A DNA stretch of 39,484 nucleotides from positions 1-39,484 of the forward strand of contig PCBK01000107.1 in assembly GCA_002731275.1 (NCBI GenBank), read 5' to 3'. The notes under the pieces were generated by a model. The model saw only the letters and a program-made list of their open reading frames with translations, did not search any database and had not been told where the DNA came from. The translations under genes and the position numbers were made by a program. This document shows, in pieces, positions 15,896-24,209 of the stretch (positions within the stretch are counted from its first letter, which is position 1; each line of letters opens with the position of its first letter). Source of the stretch: Deltaproteobacteria bacterium (GTDB lineage Bacteria; Myxococcota_C; UBA6777).

Positions 15896-18574
15896 TTACG
15901 TTTTTTTCTTCGCGCGGGTGCTCTTTTTCTTGGCGTTCTTTGTTGGTTTGAGTGGTATCACGACGCGAAAACCAGAGTTGTAAGAGCGCGAACCTTCCGG
16001 GCGTGGGAGTCGTGAACCGATCCGTATTTGTTTCTCCGTTGAACAGATCCAACCGCCGCCACGTTGAATGGGATTCCACTTTGGGTCTTTTTTGAGCGCC
16101 GCGAGTGCCTCAATATCTTTGTGTCGGGTCCACTCACTGATCGTTCCCACCATATCACACACACCGTAGGGAGACTCATCAAAGAGAAATGTCCCAATAG
16201 GCTCTGGTTGGAGCTCTTCTGGTGGTCGCGAACGTCCCATTTTACAGAAGTTTGCGTCAAAGTGGTTGCCCCAGGGATACATGCGTTCATCCGCGCCTGC
16301 GGCAGCTTTTTCCCATTGGTGTTCTGAGGGGAGGGTGACGAGACGACCTTCTTGTTGTGTTCGCCAACGGCAGTACAAAACCGCCTCATACCACGTGATC
16401 CCAAACACCGGCAGCGTCCACTCGTGACCTTGGCCTGCAGGGTAGCGTTTTGTAATGGGGCCACTAAAGAGGGTATCGTAATTGGGGATGTATTGTCCAT
16501 CCTGAAGTGTGACGTAAGTCTCCTGTTGTATCCTTGGTGCGAGGCTTTTGGCGCGTTTGGGCGATGTCTTATGTATTTCATTTAAATAGACCAGATACTC
16601 ACGAAAGGTCACTGGGTAACGTGATATCAAGAAGTCTGCCTCGTGCTGAAGGCTTCTCGGCTGGTGCATTTGGGCCTCTGTGTCACCACCTACGTAAAAC
16701 GAGCTCTCTGGAATCAATACATAGCGTTCATCCCAGGAGTCTTTGGGGTAAAGAGATACATTGAGGGAGACATCTTCACAGCGCCCGAGACGAAAAGGTA
16801 GCTTGAAGGATTGGTAGCCTTCTTTTTCGATGTGAAGGAGGTAGGAGCCCATCGGGAGCTTGCTTTTTCGCGAACGTTTGGGGAGCGTCTTGAGTTTGAA
16901 GGGGGCGAGTCTTCCGTCCTCTTCCTCGTAGCGAAAGAGTGTGATGTTGGCGCCTGACGGTTGGGTCTTGATCTGAAATGTCCCGTCCCCTTTGAGCAAC
17001 GCGGTGAGTGGACCATCATTGTAGGATGCGGCAGCGTCGCGGTAGTAAACCTGTCCAAAGGTGTCGTGAAGGCGCTCGGCTTCGAGGAACTTCTCCCAAT
17101 ACAGTTGCGCGAGGCCCTCACGTGCGATGGGGTTGCGCGCTTCGTGTTCAAGGGCTTGTTCGTAGGTCTTAATGATGGAGCGGAACAGCTCAATGCTCTC
17201 TTGTTTGGCTTGTGTGTAACGTGTCTTCATCTGCCAGACGGGGCGCTTCTCTGGAAGCGGTGCCCAGGGCTCCTGGTCGCGTTTGGCCTCTCGCCACAGA
17301 TCGTAGAAGCGCTCGACTTGTTTGAGCTGTTGGTGGTAGCGTTTGGTGAGCTGTTTGGCCTCTTTGATGCGCTGCTTTGCAGCGCGTTGTTTGCGCTGCT
17401 TCTCCTTGGTCCCTTCGATGAACTCTTCGAGCTTGTCGTAGACAGCACGACATGAATCATATCGGTCTTGTGGTTGTTTGGAGAGGATGTTCATACAGAT
17501 GGTCTCAAGGTCTTCTGGGATGTCACGCGCTGGTGCGCGTTGTGAAGGGGTGATGGGGACCTGTGTGCAGATCTGGTTCATCAACGCGTAGAGATTGGGA
17601 CTCTCGAAGGGGAGGGTGTGTGTGAGGACCTCGTAGAGGATGACACCGAGCGCGTATTGGTCTGTGAGAGGCGTGACGTCTCCATGTTGAAGAAGCTCCG
17701 GTGCCATGTAATTGGGGGTGCCTTCGAGCGCTTCTGTTTGAAAGTTGACACCTTTACCTTGCTGTTTGTCGGCTTTGGCGAGTCCCCAGTCGAGCAAGTA
17801 GACCTCGCCAAATTGGCCGAGGAGGATGTTGGCGGGTTTGACATCTCTGTGGATGACGCCTTGTGAGTGAGCGTACTCAAGGCCCATACAGACTTGTTGA
17901 AGGATCTTGATTTGTTCGAGGAGAGAGCGCTCTTCGTGATAAATGGCCTGGTCTAGATCACTCGAAGGGAGCAGGCGCATCGTGTAGTAAAGTTGCTCAT
18001 CAGGCATGATCCCCAATTCGTAGATTGGGATGATGTTGGGGTGTTCGAGTTGTCCTGTGAGACGGGCTTCCTGAATGAAACGTTCGAGATCTTTGGGCGA
18101 GGCGGCGTCTCCTTTGAGGAGGGTCTTTCGTGCGACCTTGCGACCGAGGTTTCGATCGACGACCTCTTTGACGATGCCGAGGCCACCGCTGCCGAGACGC
18201 ACGCCCTCTGTGTAGCGTTTGCTGACATCTTCTTCGGGGTGCCATTGTGCGTCGATCGTGGGTAGCGGCTCTTGTTCATCCGTCGGTTTGGCGGAGAAGC
18301 TGTCGGAGGTCGATTGCATGGCGATCGTTCTGATCGGGCGCTTGGACTTGCTCGATGAGGAAGGTTTTTTGGAGGGGGGCTTTGTCTGTTTGAGTGCTTG
18401 GAGACAGGCTTGGATATCGGCTTTGGAGAGCCACTGTCGCTCGGTCCAGAAGGACGTAAGTTGTTGCAGATCGCCATTGACCCCGAGTTGCTGGCTGCTC
18501 AGGAGGGCCTGTTCTTCTGTGATTTTACCCTCTTGCATCGCCTGCGCGATCAGCTTCATCGGGTGCAACGCCAT
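15896..18574 (-). CDS. Ser/Thr protein kinase fused to a formylglycine-generating-enzyme-like (SUMF1) domain
   Basis: 892 residues, no membrane segment. Residues 1-65 form a small helical domain. The kinase domain spans about 120-390: LGSGGLGIVK glycine loop, K150 in VARK, HRDVKPAN at 242-249, DWG at 262-264, APELL. A charged coiled-coil region (about 390-540) leads to a PEGA-like beta segment (TQPSGANITLF, GSYLLHIEKEGYQSF) and then a FGE-sulfatase-like domain to the end (YVGGDTEAQ, YPVTFREYLVYLN, LPSEHQWEKAAAGADERMYPWG, GVCDMVGTISEWT, RGGGWIC, NSGFRVV), with a Lys-rich tail. The FGE fold often serves as binding module in bacterial kinases rather than an oxidase. GGGAG lies 8 nt before the ATG. 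It follows rpsA by 105 bp on the same strand. Confidence 0.93.
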   Translation of the reverse strand: MALHPMKLIAQAMQEGKITEEQALLSSQQLGVNGDLQQLTSFWTERQWLSKADIQACLQALKQTKPPSKKPSSSSKSKRPIRTIAMQSTSDSFSAKPTDEQEPLPTIDAQWHPEEDVSKRYTEGVRLGSGGLGIVKEVVDRNLGRKVARKTLLKGDAASPKDLERFIQEARLTGQLEHPNIIPIYELGIMPDEQLYYTMRLLPSSDLDQAIYHEERSLLEQIKILQQVCMGLEYAHSQGVIHRDVKPANILLGQFGEVYLLDWGLAKADKQQGKGVNFQTEALEGTPNYMAPELLQHGDVTPLTDQYALGVILYEVLTHTLPFESPNLYALMNQICTQVPITPSQRAPARDIPEDLETICMNILSKQPQDRYDSCRAVYDKLEEFIEGTKEKQRKQRAAKQRIKEAKQLTKRYHQQLKQVERFYDLWREAKRDQEPWAPLPEKRPVWQMKTRYTQAKQESIELFRSIIKTYEQALEHEARNPIAREGLAQLYWEKFLEAERLHDTFGQVYYRDAAASYNDGPLTALLKGDGTFQIKTQPSGANITLFRYEEEDGRLAPFKLKTLPKRSRKSKLPMGSYLLHIEKEGYQSFKLPFRLGRCEDVSLNVSLYPKDSWDERYVLIPESSFYVGGDTEAQMHQPRSLQHEADFLISRYPVTFREYLVYLNEIHKTSPKRAKSLAPRIQQETYVTLQDGQYIPNYDTLFSGPITKRYPAGQGHEWTLPVFGITWYEAVLYCRWRTQQEGRLVTLPSEHQWEKAAAGADERMYPWGNHFDANFCKMGRSRPPEELQPEPIGTFLFDESPYGVCDMVGTISEWTRHKDIEALAALKKDPKWNPIQRGGGWICSTEKQIRIGSRLPRPEGSRSYNSGFRVVIPLKPTKNAKKKSTRAKKKT

Positions 18575-18679
18575 CCACTTTCTCCCTTTGTATGTGGGTG
18601 AGTGACGACAGTGTAGTGATTTTGTGTGAGGTTGACAATGGAAGGGTGGGTGGGAGGAGCGTTGAGAGGAGGAGGGGGG

Positions 18680-20251
18680 TTATTTTTTCATTTTGCTGAG
18701 GAGGTCACCAAGTGTCCCAAAGACAGGTGTGTCTTCATTCTTTTTCTTGTTGGATTTGACGTACTCTTTGTACTCTTGTTTCTCTTTGTGTGACTCCATC
18801 GCCTTGATGCTGAGTCGGATACGTCCGTCACGTTCGATACGTTGGATCATGACTTTGACGCGGCTCTCTGCAGGGAACTTGCGACTGAGGTCAGCTTTAG
18901 AGGGTGCGTCGATCTCTTTGTTGGGGAGCAGGCCACGTTTGTCGTTGGGCAGACGCATGAAGATTCCAAAGGTTTCGACTTTGTCGACGATCCCTTCGAC
19001 GATCTGTCCTTGCTGAAGTTCACCTTCAACAGCTGCGGGGAGTCCTTCACTGTCGAGCTCTTTGAGGCTGAGACCGATGCGTCTCTTGTCGAGGTCGATG
19101 TTGACGATCTTGCAATCAACTTCATCGCCGACGTTGACGACCTCTTTGGGATGATTGACGCGCTTGTGGGAGAGCTGAGAGATGTGGATGAGGCCATCGA
19201 CGCCAGGTGCGATCTCTGCGAATGCACCAAATGGTTGAAGGCGCACAATCTTACCTTTTACGACATCACCTTCGTTGAACTCTGTGACCGCGCTGTCCCA
19301 GGGGTTCATCTCGAGAGCTTTCATCGAAAGAGAGATGCGTCCGTTGTCTTCGTTGATCTTGAGGATCTTGACGCGGACTTGTTGGCCGACACTCAACACA
19401 TCTGCGGGGTCTTGGACTCTGTGGTGGGAGATCTCGGAGATGTGAAGGAGACCTTCAACACCCGCGCCGATCTCGATGAATGCACCGTAATCCTTGAGTG
19501 TACGGACTGTCCCTGCCCACTCCGAGTCGGGGACGATCTGCTCTTTGAGTTTCGCGGCTTTCTCTTCCATCTCTTCTTGGAGGAGGGCTTTGCGGGAGAC
19601 GACGACGTTGCGTCCATTCTCTTTAAACTCGATGATACGGAAGCTGTAAGTCTGTCCGACATGTTGCTCGGGGTTCTCACAGTATCTGTATTCGATTTGC
19701 GAGATCGGGCAGAAGGCGCGCTTACCGGAGACCATGACCTCAAAGCCACCTTTGTTGTGGGACTTGACCGAACCTTCGACAGGGACGCGGCTGTGGTAGG
19801 CTTCTTCGAGCAGCTCCAGCGCGTTGTCGTGTCCAGAGAATTGTTTGCCAAGCTCGATCCCGCTTTGGTTTGAGAGGACGTATGCTTCGAGTTTGTCACC
19901 GATCGCGGGCAACTCACCTTCGGCTTCGAGCAGGACCTCTTTGGAGATGGAGGCTTCGCTCTTGGCGCCGATGTCGAGGAAGACATACTGTGTGTCGATG
20001 CTCACGACTGTCCCTGTGACCTTCTCACCAACCTGGAACTCTTGAGGGCGCTCAAAGTTCTCCAGGAAGCTCTCCATCAATTCGGCAGCTTCGTCAGCTT
20101 CCTCCTGAGATAACTCAGGGATGGTGGAGATGTCTTGTGGTTTGGTCTCTGGCTCTACAGAAGATGTCTCCAGAGCTTTCTCTGCCTCGTTCATGAGGTC
20201 GTTCATATCTTCTGTTTTGTCGGTCTTTGCGCTCTCTGTCGAATTCGTCAT
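18680..20251 (-). CDS. rpsA: 30S ribosomal protein S1
   Basis: 523 residues with five S1 (OB-fold) repeats that I can separate: about 71-140, 155-240, 245-325, 330-415 and 420-500 in order, including the classic GAFIEIGAGVEGLLHISEISHHRV and GAFAEIAPGVDGLIHISQLSHKRV. E. coli S1 has six; five is usual in several other phyla. It binds mRNA upstream of the start codon on the 30S subunit. A Glu/Ser/Thr-rich acidic N-terminus precedes repeat 1. Start choice is uncertain: ATG at 20251 fits a promoter-derived leader and a GAAGAG-like site; ATG at 20287 and TTG at 20332 are also in frame. The only clear housekeeping gene here, useful as a phylogenetic anchor. Confidence 0.92.
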   Translation of the reverse strand: MTNSTESAKTDKTEDMNDLMNEAEKALETSSVEPETKPQDISTIPELSQEEADEAAELMESFLENFERPQEFQVGEKVTGTVVSIDTQYVFLDIGAKSEASISKEVLLEAEGELPAIGDKLEAYVLSNQSGIELGKQFSGHDNALELLEEAYHSRVPVEGSVKSHNKGGFEVMVSGKRAFCPISQIEYRYCENPEQHVGQTYSFRIIEFKENGRNVVVSRKALLQEEMEEKAAKLKEQIVPDSEWAGTVRTLKDYGAFIEIGAGVEGLLHISEISHHRVQDPADVLSVGQQVRVKILKINEDNGRISLSMKALEMNPWDSAVTEFNEGDVVKGKIVRLQPFGAFAEIAPGVDGLIHISQLSHKRVNHPKEVVNVGDEVDCKIVNIDLDKRRIGLSLKELDSEGLPAAVEGELQQGQIVEGIVDKVETFGIFMRLPNDKRGLLPNKEIDAPSKADLSRKFPAESRVKVMIQRIERDGRIRLSIKAMESHKEKQEYKEYVKSNKKKNEDTPVFGTLGDLLSKMKK

Positions 20252-20296
20252 GCTCTTCTCTTCAGACTCAATTGTCTTTGAGGCCATACCTATAAT

Positions 20297-20326
20297 AGGA
20301 TACAGCCTCGTTTTCGTGGGTGTAAA
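20297..20326 (-). promoter_or_regulatory. rpsA: Putative rpsA promoter
   Basis: Minus-strand TTTACA (20326-20321), 18-bp spacer, TATCCT (20302-20297). The same -10 hexamer is seen ahead of the cNMP-kinase gene. If used, the transcript would begin near 20290, which favours the ATG at 20251. Confidence 0.35.
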
Positions 20327-20473
20327 CGTCAAACATACTCGTGCTCTGGATCCAGAGACACCTAAAGGAGATATGTTGCTACAACAGTCCCTCTGTGTAT
20401 GTCAACATCCCTTTTGATTTTCTGCTTTTTGGGGAGCCCATTCTTTTTTTGAATCTTCTGGCATTTTTTGCGT

Positions 20474-20490
20474 CTGATAGATACTATCAG
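20474..20490. promoter_or_regulatory. Perfect 7-bp inverted repeat, possible operator
   Basis: CTGATAG-ATA-CTATCAG in the 420-bp gap between rpsA and the triple-repeat lipoprotein. The symmetric 17-mer looks like a dimer-binding site, but no regulator gene is adjacent and it lies 250 bp from the nearest downstream start. The rest of the gap shows no gene. Confidence 0.35.
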
Positions 20491-20703
20491 CCATGTATGT
20501 TGTGTCTTGCTTGGTATCGCTATGTACACGAAGGATATTCCAAAACACTCGCCCGCCCGCATTTGGTTTTGGCTCTTTCTTCCACCAAAGCACAGACACA
20601 GCGCCCCCGAGGTTGTCAGTTTTGGTCGTGTCTATCCCGTAAAAACACGACCTCTTTACTCGCCTCTTTTCAAAGCCCCAATGTCAATCTGTTTCACCCA
20701 TGC

Positions 20704-20718
20704 GCATCCTTAGGATGC
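20704..20718 (+). other. Hairpin just upstream of the triple-repeat lipoprotein
   Basis: GCATCC-TTA-GGATGC followed nine bases later by a run of six T and then the GGAG ribosome-binding site of the gene at 20746. It could attenuate transcription or shape the leader. Confidence 0.35.
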
Positions 20719-20745
20719 ACCCTTACGTTTTTTGCGGAGTAAGCG

Positions 20746-21783
20746 ATGAAAAGAGTTATACGTTGCTGGAAAGTGTTGGCCCTGATGTTTGTCCTCTTGA
20801 GCACACAAGCCTGTCTCATTGGCCCCATCGATAACAACAACAATAACAACACGAACACAAACAACAATAACAACACGAACACAAATACAAACAACAACAA
20901 CAATAACAACCAAACGACAACAGGCTCGTTGTTGGTGAAGTGGGACTTTGAGGGGAACACTGCGTGTCCGGCTGATGTCGATGAGATCGTCGTTCAGCTG
21001 CAAGGGCAAGATGATCAGATCGCTGAGTGTAGCAAGGGACAACTGGGTCTCGATGGTCTTGAAGCAGGGACATACACCCTCGTCGTCAAGGGCATTCGCA
21101 AGAACACAGAGGGCAAAGACGAGGTGACATGGGAGTCACAAAGCGAGTCTGTCACCATCAAAATAGACGTGGAGACCATCGCAGAGATCGAACTGAAGTC
21201 GATGGCTCCGGCGGTCGGTTCGATGACTATCAAGTGGAGCTTTACAGAGGTCACAACATGTGGCAACGAAGTCTCCGGTATCGTCGTGAAGATCAAAGGG
21301 ATGGATGACCGAACGCTCGACTGCGCCAAAGGCGTCGCGACCTACGTCGATCTTGCGCCCGGTGAATACTTCGTCACATTGCAAATGCTCGACGATCAAG
21401 ATGGCATTGTTGGCGAGACGATCGAACAAAAAGTCGTCGTAGAGGCTGGAAACGAGGCCGTTCTCGACATCCCCCTCACGGTCACACCTCCCACAGGGAC
21501 GTTGACCATCGACTGGGATTTTGACGGCAGCACAACCTGTCCTGCAGATGTCGAAGAGGTCGTCGTCAAGATCAAAGGCGAGACAGATCGCGTCCTGAAG
21601 TGCGAAGACGGGACCATCACACTCAATGATCTACCTGCTGGTGAATACTTCGTCATTCTCGAAGGGATCGAGCGCGATGTCGATGACACACCGATCGTGA
21701 CGTGGATCTCTTCGGAGCAAACAGTTGAGGTCCTCGCAGACAAAGAGTTGTCCGTAGACATTACACTCTCACCAAGTAACTGA
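20746..21783 (+). CDS. Lipoprotein with Asn/Thr linker and three tandem disulfide-type domains
   Basis: 345 residues. Signal peptide ends STQAC (C23), a plausible but weak lipobox. Residues about 29-58 are only Asn and Thr (plus Gln), then three homologous segments of about 90-95 residues follow (about 61-150, 157-245, 250-342). Each begins with a WxF strand and TTC/TAC, then IVVxIKGxxDR, a second Cys (AEC, LDC, LKC), an LxxGEY/LxAGTY turn and a final beta strand. Two conserved Cys per copy suggest one disulfide each. The pattern suggests an Ig-like or carboxypeptidase-regulatory-like beta sandwich; I do not recognise a named family. GGAG sits 6 nt before the ATG. Confidence 0.8.
   Translation: MKRVIRCWKVLALMFVLLSTQACLIGPIDNNNNNNTNTNNNNNTNTNTNNNNNNNQTTTGSLLVKWDFEGNTACPADVDEIVVQLQGQDDQIAECSKGQLGLDGLEAGTYTLVVKGIRKNTEGKDEVTWESQSESVTIKIDVETIAEIELKSMAPAVGSMTIKWSFTEVTTCGNEVSGIVVKIKGMDDRTLDCAKGVATYVDLAPGEYFVTLQMLDDQDGIVGETIEQKVVVEAGNEAVLDIPLTVTPPTGTLTIDWDFDGSTTCPADVEEVVVKIKGETDRVLKCEDGTITLNDLPAGEYFVILEGIERDVDDTPIVTWISSEQTVEVLADKELSVDITLSPSN
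20831..20921 (+). repeat. AAC-type microsatellite in coding sequence
   Basis: About 90 bp of near-pure (AAC)n with ACG, ACA and AAT variants, encoding the Asn/Thr linker. Slippage in units of three would change the linker length without breaking the frame. Confidence 0.9.
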
Positions 21784-21854
21784 TCGTGTCACCGCTCTCT
21801 TATCTACGCTGCTCTCCAATCCACAGCCCCAAGCCCCACTAAACCCGAATATAT

Positions 21855-21904
21855 CCCCTCACTCCTCGAACATATTCCCCTCACTCCTCGAACATATTCC
21901 CCTC
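21855..21904. repeat. 22-bp tandem repeat, just over two units
   Basis: The unit cccctcactcctcgaacat (+att) starts at 21855 and 21877, with a partial third start at 21899. It lies between two converging lipoprotein genes. Confidence 0.8.
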
Positions 21905-21933
21905 TCTTCTCTTCTATTCTCATCTCTCTCTTT

Positions 21934-21964
21934 GCATCGGCCTTCGCGTTGCGAAGGCTGATGC
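21934..21964. other. 14-bp stem hairpin with GTT/AAC loop
   Basis: Arms 21934-21947 and 21951-21964 pair throughout with one G-T pair and a 3-nt loop. It follows the 22-bp repeat and adjoins the dispersed repeat at 21971-22072. No clean T-run flanks it. It could end transcripts from the converging genes. Confidence 0.6.
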
Positions 21965-21970
21965 GTTGCA

Positions 21971-22072
21971 GCCAGACAAGCGGAGCGCGGCAGCCAATGG
22001 AGGGGGAGGCAAGCGAAGCGCGCTTGGGGACCGCCTCCGGTCCCCGGTAGCCAGGCAAGCGGAGCGCGGCAG
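21971..22072 (-). repeat. Dispersed repeat module (GCTGCCGCGCTCCGCTTG family)
   Basis: On the minus strand the module ctgccgcgctccgcttg occurs twice (about 22072-22050 and 21993-21972) with a related copy between (around 22014-22030) and a hairpin ggggacc-6 nt-ggtcccc at about 22026-22045. The first module begins only a few bases after the stop of the small lipoprotein gene at 22079. The same module forms the tandem arrays at 29682, 31073 and 39324 on the plus strand. Confidence 0.8.
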
Positions 22073-22078
22073 TCCTAT

Positions 22079-22369
22079 TTACAACGCATGAATAGAGTTG
22101 TGGAGTTTTTTTCTCCAGTGACTACGTAACTTGAGGAGGCTACGAAAGCGGGTTGGGGGACGGCCTGTGAAGATCTCACCGCCTGGATTGTCTGTGGCAC
22201 CACGGATGGTCCTCGTATCGAATGTGAAGATCGTCTTTTTGGCGTAGACAGGTTGAAGTGTCTCGGACGCCTTGTTGTTTGTGGTTTGTGCTGACGCGAT
22301 GCTTGCACCGCAGCCTAAGAACATAAAACAGAGACACACACTTAACATGATTCTTCGAGTTGTTTGCAT
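22079..22369 (-). CDS. Small lipoprotein or secreted protein
   Basis: 96 residues. Signal peptide ends FLGC (C20), a reasonable lipobox; an alternative signal-peptidase-I site, ASA, follows at 26-28. The mature part of about 70 residues has a basic, Arg-rich second half (TIRGATDNPGG, GRPPTRFRSLLKLRSHWRKKL). I do not recognise a named family. AGGAG lies 9 nt before the ATG. It is convergent with the triple-repeat lipoprotein and its 3' flank is a dispersed repeat. Confidence 0.75.
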   Translation of the reverse strand: MQTTRRIMLSVCLCFMFLGCGASIASAQTTNNKASETLQPVYAKKTIFTFDTRTIRGATDNPGGEIFTGRPPTRFRSLLKLRSHWRKKLHNSIHAL

Positions 22370-22602
22370 GGGAAAGGCTCCTGTATAAGGTCTCTTTGAC
22401 CTCTGGTCGTTGGATGAAAAAAAAGAGAAGTGTGTGGTGTGGAAGTCGCAGGGGATAACGTGGGGTCGTTACGTTTGGGGGGATGTGGGGTGTGTAACGT
22501 CTGTGCGTTGTGGGGAGGGCATATCGTGAATGGGATGTGCTGTGGTGGTGTGAAGTCATTCCCAAAATCGTGTGACTTGGATATATTGGAGCGGTGGTAA
22601 AG

Positions 22603-23487
22603 ATGAATGGACTGGTTGAAGTATGCGTCTCAGAGAGTCAAGCCTCGTTGCCTGCGTGTTCGTTTCCATCACACGCAACACAAGCTCTACAGAAGGCTCC
22701 ACAAAAGACGCCTCAAAAGGAAGTGAGAGAGTACAAGCTCGTGGGTGCGTCCGTTGATGAAGCTGAAGTCCACCGCCGATTGTGTGCGTTGTGGCTCGAA
22801 GATTTTATGTTTGACCTGAAGGTGATCACACACAAACCTCTCGCGGAGGCATCCAAACAGGGAGACTATCCTCTCTCCATCGCCTCTTCGCGATCGATCT
22901 TTGAGAAAGAACTCTACGCTTATGCGTGGCGACGATTGTTGCGCTATGCGACCTCACCTGCCCGAGGTTATACGCTTGGACAACGCGCCGAAGATTGGGT
23001 CTCTGAAGCCTGCCAAGAAGGGACGCTGCGCTTCATCAACAGGCTCAAAAAGCGCTGGCCTGATGTCGAATTCCCGAGCTTTATGCACGCACGCTCCTAC
23101 TTTTTTGTGATCACACGCAATTGCCTCGTCGACTTGATCCGCAAAAAACAACGCGAACAACAACGACGTGAACAACCCAAACAACAAGCCCTGATCGATG
23201 AGATGAAAAAACTCTGGCCCGATGTGGATTCCTGGGAGTGGGAGTCCATGCAGGTCGCTGTCGAACGCTGGATCGCGCTACGTTGTAAACCAATCGATCG
23301 GACGTTGCTCATCGAACGTTTCTTTTCCTATCCACCGCGTTCCTACCGTGAGATCGCGGAAGAGATGAATGAATCCAACAACAACACGCCCAATAAACGC
23401 TATTCAGCCGGACAATTGAGAGTACGCAAACATCGACTTGTGCGCGATCTCGTCAAGTGGCTGAAAGAGGAGCTTGAACATGCGTGA
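22603..23487 (+). CDS. ECF-like RNA polymerase sigma factor
   Basis: 294 residues. A 90-residue N-terminal extension without known domain precedes sigma region 2 at about 95-190 (FEKELYAYAWRRLLRYA, DWVSEACQEGTLRF, SYFFVITRNCLVDLIRKKQRE) and region 4 at about 225-290 (RTLLIERFFSYPPRSYREIAEEMN, then VRKHRLVRDL). This is the minimal ECF arrangement and directs RNA polymerase to specific promoters. ATG at 22603 is preceded by GGAG; a GTG three codons earlier is also open. The 3' end overlaps the next gene by 8 bp, so its product and that one are translated together, typical of a sigma factor with its control partner. Confidence 0.8.
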   Translation: MNGLVEVCVSESQASLPACSFPSHATQALQKAPQKTPQKEVREYKLVGASVDEAEVHRRLCALWLEDFMFDLKVITHKPLAEASKQGDYPLSIASSRSIFEKELYAYAWRRLLRYATSPARGYTLGQRAEDWVSEACQEGTLRFINRLKKRWPDVEFPSFMHARSYFFVITRNCLVDLIRKKQREQQRREQPKQQALIDEMKKLWPDVDSWEWESMQVAVERWIALRCKPIDRTLLIERFFSYPPRSYREIAEEMNESNNNTPNKRYSAGQLRVRKHRLVRDLVKWLKEELEHA

Positions 23488-24166
23488 TGAATATGCCTTC
23501 TGCCGTCGTCTGCTACAGGAGGTCGCCGAGCAAGCCGAGCAAGATCGTCGCCCCTCCGAGGATGATTTTGCCTACTTCGATGCGCTCACATCAGATGAAG
23601 AGGAGACCCCTTCAGACCTCCCGACACAGGTGAGACTGGAGCTTCATCAGCTGCTCGACGCGATCGCTGACGCCGAATCAATCGAGAGAACAAGCGCAGT
23701 TGTCGATGTTGTGACACCACAACCTGTTGTGTCTGTTCCCGTCTCCATCGATGAACCAGAAGAAGAGAACGATGCTTTTTGGGCGAACGCTTCTTTTGAC
23801 ACTTCGATGTTGCAAGAACCCGATTGGTTAGGACCACAACGTGAGATCCAGTGGCCTGTTGCGTCGACACATTGTCTCGAACGTGGAGCTTTTGATTTCT
23901 TCGATCTAGGCGGGCGTTTGCAGTGCGATATCTTCTTGGAGCGCGAAGCCGAAGGCGGTCTGTTGCGGATCAAATGGAAATCTGACGGTGTGACTGCGGG
24001 AGGATGGTGGTTTGCCGCCTTCTTGTCCGATGAGAAGCAGCCCGACTTTGACGATCTGCTCGGGACTGACGCACAAGGGGAGGTCGTCTTTGATGCCGAG
24101 CTGCTCGGCTTTGACCCTTCAACACAACCTTTTCGCTATGTGATTTATCCCAAAGAAGACATCTGA
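23480..24166 (+). CDS. Unknown partner protein of the sigma factor
   Basis: 228 residues, acidic, no membrane segment or signal peptide. Residues 1-45 are helical (RDEYAFCRRLLQEVAEQAEQ), 45-120 low-complexity, and about 130-228 a beta-rich domain with Trp and Phe (FDFFDLGGRLQCDIFLE, LLRIKWKSDG, GGWWFAAFL, FRYVIYP). The start at 23480 lies inside the end of the sigma gene. By position it is a candidate anti-sigma factor, but it has no HxxxCxxC zinc motif and I recognise no family, so this is inference from location only. Confidence 0.7.
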   Translation: MRDEYAFCRRLLQEVAEQAEQDRRPSEDDFAYFDALTSDEEETPSDLPTQVRLELHQLLDAIADAESIERTSAVVDVVTPQPVVSVPVSIDEPEEENDAFWANASFDTSMLQEPDWLGPQREIQWPVASTHCLERGAFDFFDLGGRLQCDIFLEREAEGGLLRIKWKSDGVTAGGWWFAAFLSDEKQPDFDDLLGTDAQGEVVFDAELLGFDPSTQPFRYVIYPKEDI

Positions 24167-24209
24167 AACGCCCCATTCATCCACATCTTACCCTACGCGA
24201 GTGGCTCCC

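Noticed and set aside
18842-19873. 343-codon plus-strand ORF inside rpsA
   Set aside because: Wholly antisense to clear S1 repeats, no start signals and no family likeness.
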